Assembly: GCA_902496665.1 (NCBI GenBank)
Contig: CABVBU010000001.1
Span: forward strand, 62,001-126,000
Reading direction: 5' to 3'
Source: an uncultured Clostridium sp.
Lineage (GTDB): Bacteria; Bacillota; Clostridia; Lachnospirales; Lachnospiraceae
Length of the DNA: 64,000 nucleotides
How positions within the stretch are numbered: the stretch's first letter is position 1; every line of letters starts with the position of its first letter. A program made the position numbers and the translations under genes. Positions 17,138 to 25,826 of the stretch are shown in pieces. The notes beneath the pieces are model-generated. The model had not been told where the DNA came from and ran no database searches. It saw nothing but the letters and a program-made list of their open reading frames with translations.

Positions 17138-19238
17138 ATGGATCAGGCGGGCAACGGCTGCGGCCTTGATTTTTAACAGCATGGCGCTGATGGTAATGCC
17201 GCCGCTTCAGGTACTGGCGGCCGCTCCTTCGGTTCATGTCGATGAGACCCTATATCTGAACCTGGATCATTACGGCGCAATCAGCGACGCGAATGTGGTA
17301 AAGGGGATCGAGTTTAATAAGCAGGAAACCTACACCGACTACGGAACCTATACGGAGGTCGTGTGTCTGGGAAATGATGAAGATCCGAAGTTTGAAAACG
17401 GGGAGGTCGTTTTAAAAGCACCGGAAAACGGCGGCAGACTGTTCTTTCAGGGAACACTGGATAATTCCGCGGTCCAGTCTCCGTGGAGCTTTGACCTTGG
17501 CTACAAGCTGAATGGCCGGGCGGTGGAGGCCAAAGATCTGGCGGGAGCTTCCGGGCTGGTGGAGATCGATATTGACGCGACGGCAAACAAACAGGTATCG
17601 GAATACATGAGAAATAACTTCATGCTGCTGATCGCAGTTCCGGTGGATCTCAGTAAGTGCTATTCCGTGGATGCACCGGACTCCCAGACGAGCTCCATCG
17701 GTGACATGACGGTGGTGATCTATGAGTGCCTTCCGGGAAAAGACGGCCATTTCGAGGTGCGGATCGGAACAGACAGCTTTGAGACGGTGGGAGTCATGAT
17801 GATCATGAGTCCGGGAACCGTGAGCGATTTAAAGGATTTAAAGGATCTTAAGGAGTTAAAGGACAAATTCCGGACGAACACCAACGCCATGATGGATGAT
17901 ATGGAAGCGCTGATGGACAATGTGACGGATGTTTCCGATCAGCTTTCCCTCACTAATCAGATGTTGGAAGAGCTCCGTGCCGGAAAAGCAACGGTGGATG
18001 CAAGCAGAGAAGAGATTTTTGACAAAAATGACATAGCGATTCAGGATCTGTGGGATCTTTCCGAGAATCTGGCTCCACTGTCCGGTTCCCTGAACACAGC
18101 GAAGACCATGGTCTATGAAGTCAATAAGACCTTGAATGATACCGATCAGGATCTTTTAGACACCATGAGCAAGATGAAGACCTTAAGCTCAAGACTGAAG
18201 GAATTTGGTTCCTCCCTGAATGGGGTAAACCGGTGGACAACGCTGGATCTGATGGAGGAGATCAAGCAGGCAGGTCTGGAAGACGCGATGAAGGAGATCC
18301 AGAAAAATGCGGCAGATTCCACGGAGGCGGCAAAGAAGCTTGGCGCCCTGATCATGGACAGCATCAATGGATATGCGACACCGGCAGATGCAGACCGCAT
18401 TGAAATGGACGAGGAGCTGCGGGAGGTGATCGAGGAGATCACCCAGTCCTTAGAGGAACTTGCAGATGACCCGACAGGGAATGCTGAGGAAATCGCAAAG
18501 GAGTTAGCAGCCTTAAAGAAAGCCTTAAACGAGATGGGGGGCAATATCGGGAATGTGCCGGGCGTTTTTAAGAATGCGGTGACAGCACAGATCGACGCGG
18601 TGCTTGCGAGCATCAGCAGACTTTCCTCCGATGCCGGGGCGTTGACGTTCCAGACAGCCCGTGTCGTGAACAGCGTTAATGAGCTGGCAGGAGATCTGGA
18701 TACCCTGATCGGGATCATGAACCGGTATTACGAGGATATGCAGGGAGCACTTACCAATCTCGATCATGTCCTGGTGCAGATCGAAAAGACCTCCGATGAT
18801 CTTGCGGGAACCATGCAGACCATCAACAATACACTTCGTGCAGCCAGTCAAAATTTCAGCGCTGCCGGAGATGACGCGCTGCGGACTGGTCAGCTGGCAG
18901 TTGACAATACACGAAAGATCGTAAAAAATACGGAAAATCTGAAGAATTCCGGTGCGGATCTCAGAAAATCCATCAACGATGAGCTGGATGAAAAGGAAGC
19001 GGAACACAATTTCCTGAACATGGATCCCTATGCGGAAAAGGTGTCTCTGACCAGTGAAAAGAATCAGGAGCCGAAATCCGTGCAGATCATCTGCCGTTCG
19101 GATGAGATCACGATCAAGGACAGCGCGAAGAGCCTGGATTCCGAGGTGGACGCAGAGGGGATCACGCTTTGGCAGAGGATCATCAATGTGTTCCACAGAG
19201 TGGCAGAGCTGGTAGCCGGATTGTTTGGAAAGGAATGA
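17124..19238 (+). CDS. Exported coiled-coil protein coupled to the MMPL exporter
   Basis: 704 residues. A signal sequence is clear: basic KKIKWIRR, hydrophobic segment with a Met-rich core, and a likely cleavage after VLAAA (about residue 34). Residues 35-240 are beta-rich, then DLKDLKDLKELKDKF opens a long helical, heptad-rich region (240-640) of the kind found in YhgE/Pip-like wall or membrane-spanning proteins. A short amphipathic C-terminus (LWQRIINVFHRVAELVAGLF) could anchor in the membrane. There is no enzyme motif. The 14-base overlap with the exporter indicates that both act together, perhaps as a periplasm-like extension across the cell wall. I do not recognise a named family. Confidence 0.8.
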   Translation: MKKIKWIRRATAAALIFNSMALMVMPPLQVLAAAPSVHVDETLYLNLDHYGAISDANVVKGIEFNKQETYTDYGTYTEVVCLGNDEDPKFENGEVVLKAPENGGRLFFQGTLDNSAVQSPWSFDLGYKLNGRAVEAKDLAGASGLVEIDIDATANKQVSEYMRNNFMLLIAVPVDLSKCYSVDAPDSQTSSIGDMTVVIYECLPGKDGHFEVRIGTDSFETVGVMMIMSPGTVSDLKDLKDLKELKDKFRTNTNAMMDDMEALMDNVTDVSDQLSLTNQMLEELRAGKATVDASREEIFDKNDIAIQDLWDLSENLAPLSGSLNTAKTMVYEVNKTLNDTDQDLLDTMSKMKTLSSRLKEFGSSLNGVNRWTTLDLMEEIKQAGLEDAMKEIQKNAADSTEAAKKLGALIMDSINGYATPADADRIEMDEELREVIEEITQSLEELADDPTGNAEEIAKELAALKKALNEMGGNIGNVPGVFKNAVTAQIDAVLASISRLSSDAGALTFQTARVVNSVNELAGDLDTLIGIMNRYYEDMQGALTNLDHVLVQIEKTSDDLAGTMQTINNTLRAASQNFSAAGDDALRTGQLAVDNTRKIVKNTENLKNSGADLRKSINDELDEKEAEHNFLNMDPYAEKVSLTSEKNQEPKSVQIICRSDEITIKDSAKSLDSEVDAEGITLWQRIINVFHRVAELVAGLFGKE

Positions 19239-20536
19239 AAGGGACTATGAAAAAGAAGGTGCTTCGAAGAGGGCTTTTCATGACGGGAGCTGCCGTCATG
19301 ATCATGACAACGCCTGCGTTTGCGATGGTAAAAAGTGTGGAGCTTCGGATCGATACGGACAGTATCACGGATCATGATGCCGGCCGCGCCTTTCTTCCGC
19401 CTCTTGAGATCGAGGATGAGGATGAAGGCATGATGGAATTAAAGATCGATGCAGAGGAGCTTAGGGACGCAGATCCGACGATTCCGTACACGGTCCATTT
19501 TGAATTGTATGCGGATGATGAGATCTTTGATGATGATCTGAAGATCCGGGGAACCGGAATCCGGCAGACATATGTAGATGCGGTGTCTGTGGATAACACG
19601 CAGGCCTGGGGCAGACTGCTGGTCTATCCGTTTTACCGTCTGCCGCAGCCGGAAGAAATCACGGTCGATTATGAAAACTGGAAGGTGTCATGGACAGAGG
19701 TTCCATATGCCGGTGATTATGAGGTGGTGATCAGTTACACGAAGAAGAACGGTGATCTGAAAACGGTACGGAAAAGGACGAAACACACATCGCTCGGAGT
19801 CGGAAATGAGATCAGTGCCAGCAGTACCGGAACGATTTCTGTATCGCTCCGTGCACTGGCAACGGAGGAAGAGGGCTATGTGACGGCGGAGATCGTAAAC
19901 GGTGTGGCACGCTGGGAGGCATTTTCCGGCGCGGAAAAGTACAGAGTCTGCATCCAGTGGAACGATTCCGACGGACGGCTCCATAAAAAAGAAGAGACGA
20001 CCGATAAGAACTGGAAAAACGTCAGTGCGTACCTCAATGCCGTATCCAGGAAAAACGTGACCGTAAAGGTCCGGGCGATCCCGCGGCAGAACGAGTCGAA
20101 ATATTATAACATTGCGGTCAGTGAATGGGCGGCAGCCGGGGACGGAGCAGCCGATACGTCGGACTACGATGTGGATGATGTGTGGGAAATGATGGCCGAG
20201 TATGAGGCAGTTGTTGACGGAAACTTCGCCAGTGTCACAAAGCCATCTGGAGAAAACGGCATAGAGAAAGAGAGTGCATGGAAGCAGACCGGCTGGAAGT
20301 GGCAGTACATGGTGGACGGGGAACCGGCACATGACGGGTGGAGGCAGATCGACGGCAGCTGGTACTACTTTGACGCAGATGGTTTTATGCACATGGGCTG
20401 GCTGTATGATAGCGGACGCTGCTATTATATGGAAAGCCGTGCAGGATCAGAATGCGGGAAAATGATTGTTGGAATCCGACGAATAAACGGAAAAGAATAT
20501 TCATTTGATGCAAGTGGTGCGTGTCTGACTTTATAA
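19235..20536 (+). CDS. Exported protein with C-terminal cell-wall-binding repeats
   Basis: 433 residues. The signal peptide is KKKVLRRGLFMTGAAVMIMT with cleavage likely after TPAFA. The middle (about 30-330) is made of beta-strand modules of fibronectin-like spacing (WKVSWTEVPYAGDYEVVISY and VARWEAFSGAEKYRVCIQW look like two copies). The end carries choline-binding-type repeats: GWRQIDGSWYYFDADGFMHMGWLY, followed by a degenerate copy. These repeats hold proteins to teichoic acids or other wall polymers. ATG 19235 overlaps the stop of the previous gene; ATG 19247 is an alternative. A terminator follows, so this is the last gene of the exporter operon. Confidence 0.8.
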   Translation: MKGTMKKKVLRRGLFMTGAAVMIMTTPAFAMVKSVELRIDTDSITDHDAGRAFLPPLEIEDEDEGMMELKIDAEELRDADPTIPYTVHFELYADDEIFDDDLKIRGTGIRQTYVDAVSVDNTQAWGRLLVYPFYRLPQPEEITVDYENWKVSWTEVPYAGDYEVVISYTKKNGDLKTVRKRTKHTSLGVGNEISASSTGTISVSLRALATEEEGYVTAEIVNGVARWEAFSGAEKYRVCIQWNDSDGRLHKKEETTDKNWKNVSAYLNAVSRKNVTVKVRAIPRQNESKYYNIAVSEWAAAGDGAADTSDYDVDDVWEMMAEYEAVVDGNFASVTKPSGENGIEKESAWKQTGWKWQYMVDGEPAHDGWRQIDGSWYYFDADGFMHMGWLYDSGRCYYMESRAGSECGKMIVGIRRINGKEYSFDASGACLTL

Positions 20537-20599
20537 GGCACAGCCGGAGGATGAAAGACAAAGAGGAAAAAGGATCAGAATCATAAAGATCAGAATTAT

Positions 20600-20648
20600 A
20601 AAGAAGACGGCTCGATGCATAGGGATATGCGGTGAGCCGTCTTCTTTT
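20600..20648. terminator. Intrinsic terminator of the exporter operon
   Basis: AAAGAAGACGGCTC (20600-20613) pairs with GAGCCGTCTTCTTT (20634-20647), followed by T. A-rich DNA on the other side would allow it to work for the minus strand as well. Confidence 0.85.
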
Positions 20649-20725
20649 GTAACAGGAAGTTTCGAGGAATTCCCTGTTACAAAAAAGGGCACTGACATGC
20701 CGATGACTCGCATTTGCGGGCAGAC
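20648..20725 (+). repeat. Dispersed three-hairpin element, copy 1
   Basis: H1 TGTAACAGG (20648-20656) with CCTGTTACA (20673-20681); A-rich linker; H2 GGCA-CTGACA-TGCC (20688-20701); H3 CTCGC-ATTT-GCGGG (20707-20720). The same order and spacing recur at 48919 and 51735, with paired changes. It lies directly after the operon terminator and 10 bases from the dipeptidase stop. Confidence 0.6.
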
Positions 20726-20734
20726 GGATGCAAA

Positions 20735-21679
20735 TTACAGATTTTTTTTGAAAAATTCTTCTGCATTCCGGAACATGATTCCTTCCGCCAGTTCCTTTGA
20801 CATTCCCTTTTCCAGGAAATATCCGTAGAGATCAGCAGCCTTTGCCGGAGTGTTCAGGTATGTAGGAAGTGTCGCACCGTCGAAGTCGGAGCCGAGGGCG
20901 ATGTTTTCATAGGCACCGAGGCTGAAAAAGTGCTCGATGTGGCGGTAGAGGTCATCGGGAGAATCGCCGATGCCGCCGTCGGTAATGAAACTCGTGCAGT
21001 AGTTGAGACCGATGAGGCAGTTCCGACGGACCATCTCGCGGATCATATCATCCGTCAGGTTCCGCTTGTGGGAACAGATGGCGCGTGCGTTGGAGTGGGT
21101 CGCAACGAACGGACGGCGGGCGGTCTCAAAGAGGTCGGCGTAGCCGGTGTCATTTAAATGGGAGACATCAACAAGGATCCCGCGGTCTTCCATTTCACGG
21201 ACTGCCTGCCGTCCGAAATCTGTCATTCCGTGGGTGGTGGTGTGGCCGGAACCGAGCTCATTTTCGCCGTTCCAGGTGAGCGTCATGCAGCGGACACCGT
21301 CATCTGCCAGCTTTTTTACGCGGGTGATATCACCGGCGAGAGCGGCTCCTCCCTCGATGGTCAGAAAAGCGGCTGTCTTTCCGGCCTCCCATGCAGCCTG
21401 CATATCGGAAGCGGAACGGCAGGGGGCGATGCGGTCATGAAATTTTTCCATCTGACGGTTAAAATTGTCACGGTTTGTTTCGTAGTAATCGATGGCGGAC
21501 TGTCCACGGTGCTGATCAGGGATGAAGATGGCATAAAACTGTGCCCAGTGAACGTCAGACGGGATCGCGTCCAGGGAGAGCACACGTTCCGGATCATCAA
21601 GCGTGTCCGGTGTCAGCCCCTTATGGGTACAGTCTGTGAGCGTGTCGCAGTGCAGATCGATCAGAGCATAGGGATTCAT
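20735..21679 (-). CDS. Membrane dipeptidase (family M19)
   Basis: 314 residues. Zinc-binding motifs of M19 renal-dipeptidase-like enzymes are in order: DLHCDT near the N-terminus (HxD), LTIEGG (bridging Glu), DVSHLND and FVATHSNAR (two His), and GSDFDG near the C-terminus. These enzymes cleave L,L and L,D dipeptides. No signal peptide is seen, so it should be cytoplasmic. GGAGGAA lies 6 bases before the ATG at 21679; the longer frame to 21745 overlaps the upstream gene without need. It lies 62 bases after the bile salt hydrolase gene on the same strand, indicating one transcript. Confidence 0.9.
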   Translation of the reverse strand: MNPYALIDLHCDTLTDCTHKGLTPDTLDDPERVLSLDAIPSDVHWAQFYAIFIPDQHRGQSAIDYYETNRDNFNRQMEKFHDRIAPCRSASDMQAAWEAGKTAAFLTIEGGAALAGDITRVKKLADDGVRCMTLTWNGENELGSGHTTTHGMTDFGRQAVREMEDRGILVDVSHLNDTGYADLFETARRPFVATHSNARAICSHKRNLTDDMIREMVRRNCLIGLNYCTSFITDGGIGDSPDDLYRHIEHFFSLGAYENIALGSDFDGATLPTYLNTPAKAADLYGYFLEKGMSKELAEGIMFRNAEEFFKKNL

Positions 21680-21741
21680 GTGAAATTCCTCCTGAGAATA
21701 TATTTTGAATTTATTGTAACGGAACCGTTCAGACGTTTCCG

Positions 21742-22716
21742 TCAATTCTGTCTCCGGATCTCGCCTTTTAAGATCATCGGGTAGCGGATCAGGGAATCGG
21801 AATCAAGCGCTTCTTTTTTCATATCCACCGCAGTAATCTGGTGGTTTTCGTAGGTCGTATAATAGTAAGTTCCGGTCTCGGCACTGCAGCAGGAGGTGTA
21901 GATCGTGATCTCATATTTTCCTTCTGCAACCTCACAGCAGCCGCGCTGCTGGTCTACGGAGCCTAAGATATGGAAGAACTGGCTGACGCTTTCTTCTTCA
22001 CTGTCACCGGAGACAGAGTTCGCACGGGTGAATGCCACGCGGGCAAAGCGGGACTGGGAAGAGAGATCCCCCGGAAGACCGAGAGCGCCCATGCCGCGGC
22101 TGTAGGTGGCAAGCGGAAGCTCCGGAGAAAAATGATTTTCCGGCTGGCGCGGGGAAAGTCCGAGATAGTTATTTAAATGGAACATCTGCAGATCGAAGGG
22201 CGGGTTGTTTGTGAGAACACCGGCAGGATCATCATGGACATGGAGTCCGTCGGCCATGGATTCCACAACGATCGCCTCGTTTTTATCCGCAATGATCCAG
22301 TGGAGGCTTGCGGCAGGCATCTGCGGACTAAAAGGTGTTCCGACAAGATTCATGCGGGCAAGTGCTTCGCGGACCTCCGGAATGGTTGCACACTGGCTTA
22401 AGATCCAGGGGATAAATTCAAACTGGGCAATATTCTGCGTTCCGTCCACCGGCTCTGCATAGGCGGCGTTTCCGACAAAGTTGAGTCCTGCCATGCCGAG
22501 TCCCTTTTCGTTCATGGCATCATAATACAGAGGATAATTGTCTGCAACGTGTGCCATGCCGATGATGGCATAGTGGGATACAAGCGTATCCATATGGTGG
22601 AACGGGATCGGGTAATTGCGGGGAGTGATCGTGATCTCCTCTCCGTAGGAAAATTCGTAATCCAAGGTTCTTCCAAAATAAAAGCCCTTTGTCTTGTAAG
22701 TTGCTGCTGTACACAT
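21742..22716 (-). CDS. Choloylglycine (bile salt) hydrolase, Ntn-hydrolase family
   Basis: 324 residues. Met removal exposes Cys2, the nucleophile. Other residues of the bile salt hydrolase active site are in place: Arg16, Asp19, Asn79 in MAGLNF, Asn171 in LTNNP and an Arg in SQSRFARVAF (223 or 226). Asn79 in place of the Tyr of penicillin V acylases favours bile salt activity. The enzyme would release glycine or taurine from conjugated bile acids, but N-acyl amino acids are possible substrates too. AAGGAGG is 10 bases upstream of the ATG. The leader contains a structured element (22757-22847). It is co-transcribed with the dipeptidase gene downstream. Confidence 0.9.
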   Translation of the reverse strand: MCTAATYKTKGFYFGRTLDYEFSYGEEITITPRNYPIPFHHMDTLVSHYAIIGMAHVADNYPLYYDAMNEKGLGMAGLNFVGNAAYAEPVDGTQNIAQFEFIPWILSQCATIPEVREALARMNLVGTPFSPQMPAASLHWIIADKNEAIVVESMADGLHVHDDPAGVLTNNPPFDLQMFHLNNYLGLSPRQPENHFSPELPLATYSRGMGALGLPGDLSSQSRFARVAFTRANSVSGDSEEESVSQFFHILGSVDQQRGCCEVAEGKYEITIYTSCCSAETGTYYYTTYENHQITAVDMKKEALDSDSLIRYPMILKGEIRRQN

Positions 22717-22756
22717 AAGATAGGAACCTCCTTAAAAATAGTAAATTCGCAGCGCG

Positions 22757-22847
22757 TTTATCTCATTCGGAGACCTGACTCCCACTGAGACAAATTTGCT
22801 GTTACTCACCACCTGAAAGAGGCGGGAATCTTCTCGACTGAGATAAA
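22757..22847 (-). repeat. Structured element A in the bile salt hydrolase leader
   Basis: Read on the minus strand: outer stem TTTATCTCA / TGAGATAAA (arms 22839-22847 and 22757-22765), middle stem GATTCCC / GGGAGTC (22830-22824 and 22783-22777), then hairpin CCGCCT-CTTTC-AGGTGG, then ACAGCAAATTTGTCTCAG. A homologous element in the plus orientation is at 38248. A minus-strand TATAAT at 22883-22878 would put the element in the 5' UTR. Confidence 0.6.
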
Positions 22848-22917
22848 TACGGATATAGTTTCTTCTGCATAAAAAAGATTATACCGCATTTTTTTGAAAA
22901 ATTCATTAAAAAAGAGC

Positions 22918-22946
22918 TTTACAAAAACACTTTAGTATGGTAACAT
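22918..22946 (+). promoter_or_regulatory. Promoter of the amino acid binding protein gene
   Basis: TTTACA (22918-22923), 17 bases, TAACAT (22941-22946). This leaves a 5' UTR of about 110 bases before the ATG at 23061. The -10 is imperfect. Confidence 0.5.
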
Positions 22947-23060
22947 GATAGCACGATGAAAACAGAGAAATGAAACCGGACAGAAAATGCGGCCGGTTTT
23001 CGGATATGACGAAGAGCTGGTCCGGGCAGCCGGATCACGGGCAGATAAGAGGAGGAAATT

Positions 23061-23927
23061 ATGATGAAAAAGAGATTATTAAGCGCAGTTATGGCATCCG
23101 CAATGGTACTTTCCCTCGCAGCATGCGGCGGAGCAAAGACAGAGACAACAGCAGCGGAGACAACTGCCGAGAAAAAAGAGGAGACAACAACAGCGGCTGC
23201 GACAGCAGCGGAGACGGCAGCAGAAGCAGCAGGAGGCACACTGATCGTCGGCTTCGATCAGGATTTCCCGCCAATGGGATTTGTTGGTGACAACGGCGAA
23301 TATACAGGTTTTGACCTTGATCTCGCGAAAGAGGTCGCAAGCCGTCTCGGTCTCGAATACAAGGCACAGCCGATCGCCTGGGACTCCAAGGATATGGAGC
23401 TTGAATCCGGCAACATCGACTGTATCTGGAACGGATTTACGATCACAGGCCGTGAGGATGATTACACCTGGACCACACCGTATATGGCAAACAAGCAGGT
23501 ATTCGTTGTAGCGAACGATTCCGATATCAAGAGTCAGGCTGACCTTGCGGGAAAAGTTGTAGAAGTACAGGCTGATTCCTCCGCAGAGGCTGCGTTAAAG
23601 GAGAATCAGGATCTCGCAAATACATTCGGCCAGCTTTTAACAACACCGGATTATAACACCGCATTCATGGATCTCGAACAGGGCGCGGTTGACGCAGTCG
23701 CAATGGACGTTATCGTTGCGGGCTACCAGATCAAGCAGAGAAACGCGGACTTTAAGATCCTTGACGATTCTCTTTCTGAGGAAGAGTACGGCGTTGGCTT
23801 TAAGAAGGGCAACACAGAGTTAAGAGATAAAGTACAGGGAGCGTTAGAGGAGATGGCTGCTGACGGCACATTAGCGAAGATCTCTGATGAATGGTTCGGC
23901 GAAGACGTTACGACGATCGGAAAGTAA
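23061..23927 (+). CDS. Polar amino acid ABC transporter substrate-binding lipoprotein
   Basis: 288 residues. A basic N-terminus, hydrophobic core and lipobox SLAAC place the acylated Cys at about 22, followed by a Thr/Ala/Glu-rich linker to residue 56. The mature part is a family 3 solute-binding protein: LIVGFDQDFPPMGFVGDNGEYTGFDLDLAKEVA is the canonical opening, and CIWNGFTITGRE and WTTPYMANKQVFVV are further signatures. It should bind an amino acid such as glutamine, cystine or a basic residue outside the membrane and deliver it to the permease at 24185. AGGAGG lies 5 bases before the first ATG and 8 before a second at 23064. Confidence 0.9.
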   Translation: MMKKRLLSAVMASAMVLSLAACGGAKTETTAAETTAEKKEETTTAAATAAETAAEAAGGTLIVGFDQDFPPMGFVGDNGEYTGFDLDLAKEVASRLGLEYKAQPIAWDSKDMELESGNIDCIWNGFTITGREDDYTWTTPYMANKQVFVVANDSDIKSQADLAGKVVEVQADSSAEAALKENQDLANTFGQLLTTPDYNTAFMDLEQGAVDAVAMDVIVAGYQIKQRNADFKILDDSLSEEEYGVGFKKGNTELRDKVQGALEEMAADGTLAKISDEWFGEDVTTIGK

Positions 23928-23973
23928 GCACGTTCCGGAGCTGTAGAAATCCTGTGGGATACGGAAATGCTGT

Positions 23974-24045
23974 TTGACAGATATTTCCATATCGGCTAAA
24001 ATAGTAAAAGAATTTTGATTACGGGAACCGGAAAACAGTTCCCGT
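23974..24045 (+). promoter_or_regulatory. Internal promoter and hairpin before the permease gene
   Basis: TTGACA (23974-23979), 17 bases, TAAAAT (23997-24002) form a near-consensus promoter. Directly after it, ACGGGAAC (24021-24028) pairs with GTTCCCGT (24038-24045), followed by AATTTGTG. The hairpin could end the binding-protein transcript or modify the new one. This would allow separate expression of permease and ATPase. Confidence 0.65.
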
Positions 24046-24184
24046 AATTTGTGTTGTCGGGCAGTTGGAAAGTAAAAACTGCTCTGCCGGAAACTTGAAC
24101 TGAAAGAAGGCGGGAATTCCTGCCGGTGCAGCGGCCTGTGAATATAGAAGCCGCGAATTAAGAAGGAAAGCAGGTAAAGATCGT

Positions 24185-24844
24185 ATGGGTAAAATGACAA
24201 TCGGGCAGATGGTCGCACAGCTCGCCGGTGGTATGCTGATCAGCACGCAGATCTTTGTGATCACGCTGCTGTTTTCTCTTCCGCTTGGACTTGTTGTGGC
24301 GTTCGGACGCTTATCGAAAAATCGCGTGATCAGCATGATCGTAAAATTTTACATCTCTATCATGCGCGGAACTCCGTTAATGCTGCAGCTGATGGTCGTT
24401 TATTTCGGGCCATACTATCTGTTTCATATTAAAGTCGGCAGCGGTTACCGCCTGACAGCGACCTTTATCGGCTTTGTGATCAACTACGCGGCATATTTTG
24501 CAGAGATTTACCGCAGCGGCATTCAGTCGATGCCAATTGGCCAGTACGAGGCGGCACAGATCCTTGGGTACACGAAGGCGCAGACCTTTTTCAAGATCAT
24601 TCTGCCTCAGGTCATTAAGCGCATCCTGCCGTCGATCACAAACGAGGTGATCACACTTGTAAAGGATACGTCCCTGTCGTTCACCCTAAGTGTCGCTGAG
24701 ATGTTCACGATCGCGAAAGCCCTGGCAGCATCCCAGACAAACATGATCCCGTTTGTCGCAGCCGGAATTTTCTACTATGTGTTCAACCTCATCGTGGCTG
24801 TCGTTATGGAGTGGATCGAGAAAAAGCTGGATTATTACCGGTAG
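24185..24844 (+). CDS. Polar amino acid ABC transporter permease
   Basis: 219 residues with about five membrane helices, normal for HisM/GlnP-type permeases. The EAA loop that contacts the ATPase reads QYEAAQILGYTKAQTFFKIILPQ (about residues 117-140), preceded by the family segment MRGTPLMLQLMVVYFG. Only one permease gene is present, so the channel should be a homodimer. It is followed 19 bases later by the ATPase gene. A ribosome site of the GGAAAGCAGG type precedes the ATG at 24185. Confidence 0.9.
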   Translation: MGKMTIGQMVAQLAGGMLISTQIFVITLLFSLPLGLVVAFGRLSKNRVISMIVKFYISIMRGTPLMLQLMVVYFGPYYLFHIKVGSGYRLTATFIGFVINYAAYFAEIYRSGIQSMPIGQYEAAQILGYTKAQTFFKIILPQVIKRILPSITNEVITLVKDTSLSFTLSVAEMFTIAKALAASQTNMIPFVAAGIFYYVFNLIVAVVMEWIEKKLDYYR

Positions 24845-24863
24845 GACTGGAGGTCTGTGGATC

Positions 24864-25628
24864 ATGAATCTGTTAGAGTTAAATCATGTAGAAAAATCAT
24901 TTGAGAACCTGTCCGTGCTGAAGGATATCTCCATCAGCATCGGCGAGGGCGAGATCGTATCCATCATCGGACCGTCCGGATCCGGTAAATCAACGCTGCT
25001 CAGGTGCGCGACGATGCTTGAGAAGATGGATGGCGGCGAGATCGTATATCTTGGGAAAAAAGCGGCATGGACGGACAAGGATGGACGTGTGGTCTATGCG
25101 GATAAGAAGGACATGAAGGAGATCCGGAGCCAGTATGGCCTCGTGTTCCAGAATTTCAACCTCTTCCCGCATTATTCTGTGCTGAAGAATATCGTTGACG
25201 CGCCGATCCATGTGCAGAAGCGCGACAAGGAGACGGTATATCAGGAAGCGCGAGAGCTGTTAAAGAAGATGGGACTGGCGGACAAAGAGGACTATTATCC
25301 GTGTCAGCTGTCCGGCGGACAGTGCCAGCGTGTGGCGATCGCGAGAGCTCTGGCGCTGAACCCGAAGATCCTGTTCTTCGATGAGCCCACATCGGCTCTG
25401 GACCCGGAGCTGACGGCCGAGGTGTTGAAGGTGATCCGTTCCCTGGCGGACTTAAATATCGCCATGGTGATCGTCACCCACGAGATGGCGTTTGCAAGGG
25501 ATATCTCCCACCGCGTGATCTTTATGGAAGGCGGCGTGATCGTCGAGGAAGGCACGCCGGAGAAAGTATTCTCTTCTGATAATGAAAGAATGAAGAGCTT
25601 CCTGGGAAGATACGGGGAGATTCTGTAG
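24864..25628 (+). CDS. Polar amino acid ABC transporter ATP-binding protein
   Basis: 254 residues. All ABC motifs are present: Walker A GPSGSGKST (about 36-44), Q-loop FQNFNLFPH, signature LSGGQCQR, Walker B ILFFDEPTSALD, D-loop and switch His in VTHEM. It would energise the permease at 24185 in amino acid uptake. A stretch after the first Walker region (AAWTDKDGRVVYADKKDM) is a small insertion seen in some members. The ATG at 24864 has GGAGG 10 bases upstream; the longer frame to 24753 runs back into the permease gene in another frame and was rejected. Confidence 0.92.
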   Translation: MNLLELNHVEKSFENLSVLKDISISIGEGEIVSIIGPSGSGKSTLLRCATMLEKMDGGEIVYLGKKAAWTDKDGRVVYADKKDMKEIRSQYGLVFQNFNLFPHYSVLKNIVDAPIHVQKRDKETVYQEARELLKKMGLADKEDYYPCQLSGGQCQRVAIARALALNPKILFFDEPTSALDPELTAEVLKVIRSLADLNIAMVIVTHEMAFARDISHRVIFMEGGVIVEEGTPEKVFSSDNERMKSFLGRYGEIL

Positions 25629-25702
25629 AGCTTTTATATCACCTGCAATCCTCCTGTGGGCGCGTTTTTGACAGGAAAATTTTCCAAAATGAAGAATTGT
25701 GT

Positions 25703-25731
25703 TTGAAAAACGGTCAAAACTGGGCTATAAT
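25703..25731 (+). promoter_or_regulatory. Promoter of the second nitroreductase gene
   Basis: TTGAAA (25703-25708), 17 bases, TATAAT (25726-25731). The start would be near 25738, giving an 89-base leader with a closed structure. Confidence 0.8.
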
Positions 25732-25743
25732 GGGCGCAAAATG

Positions 25744-25811
25744 TGCGGTATCAGGCAGACATTCTCATCAAGGGCGTTTTGCTTCACGGAGCTGATATTT
25801 GAGATACCGCA
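25744..25811 (+). ncRNA. Closed leader structure before the nitroreductase gene
   Basis: TGCGGTATC (25744-25752) pairs perfectly with GATACCGCA (25803-25811), enclosing 50 bases with weaker internal pairing. The stem begins a few bases after the predicted transcript start and ends 5 bases before the GGAGG ribosome site, so it could control access to it. No FMN riboswitch signature is present. Confidence 0.45.
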
Positions 25812-25826
25812 AAACAGGAGGCAATT

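Noticed and set aside
21158..21784. Plus-strand frame of 208 codons
   Set aside because: Antisense to the dipeptidase gene; composition reflects its codons.
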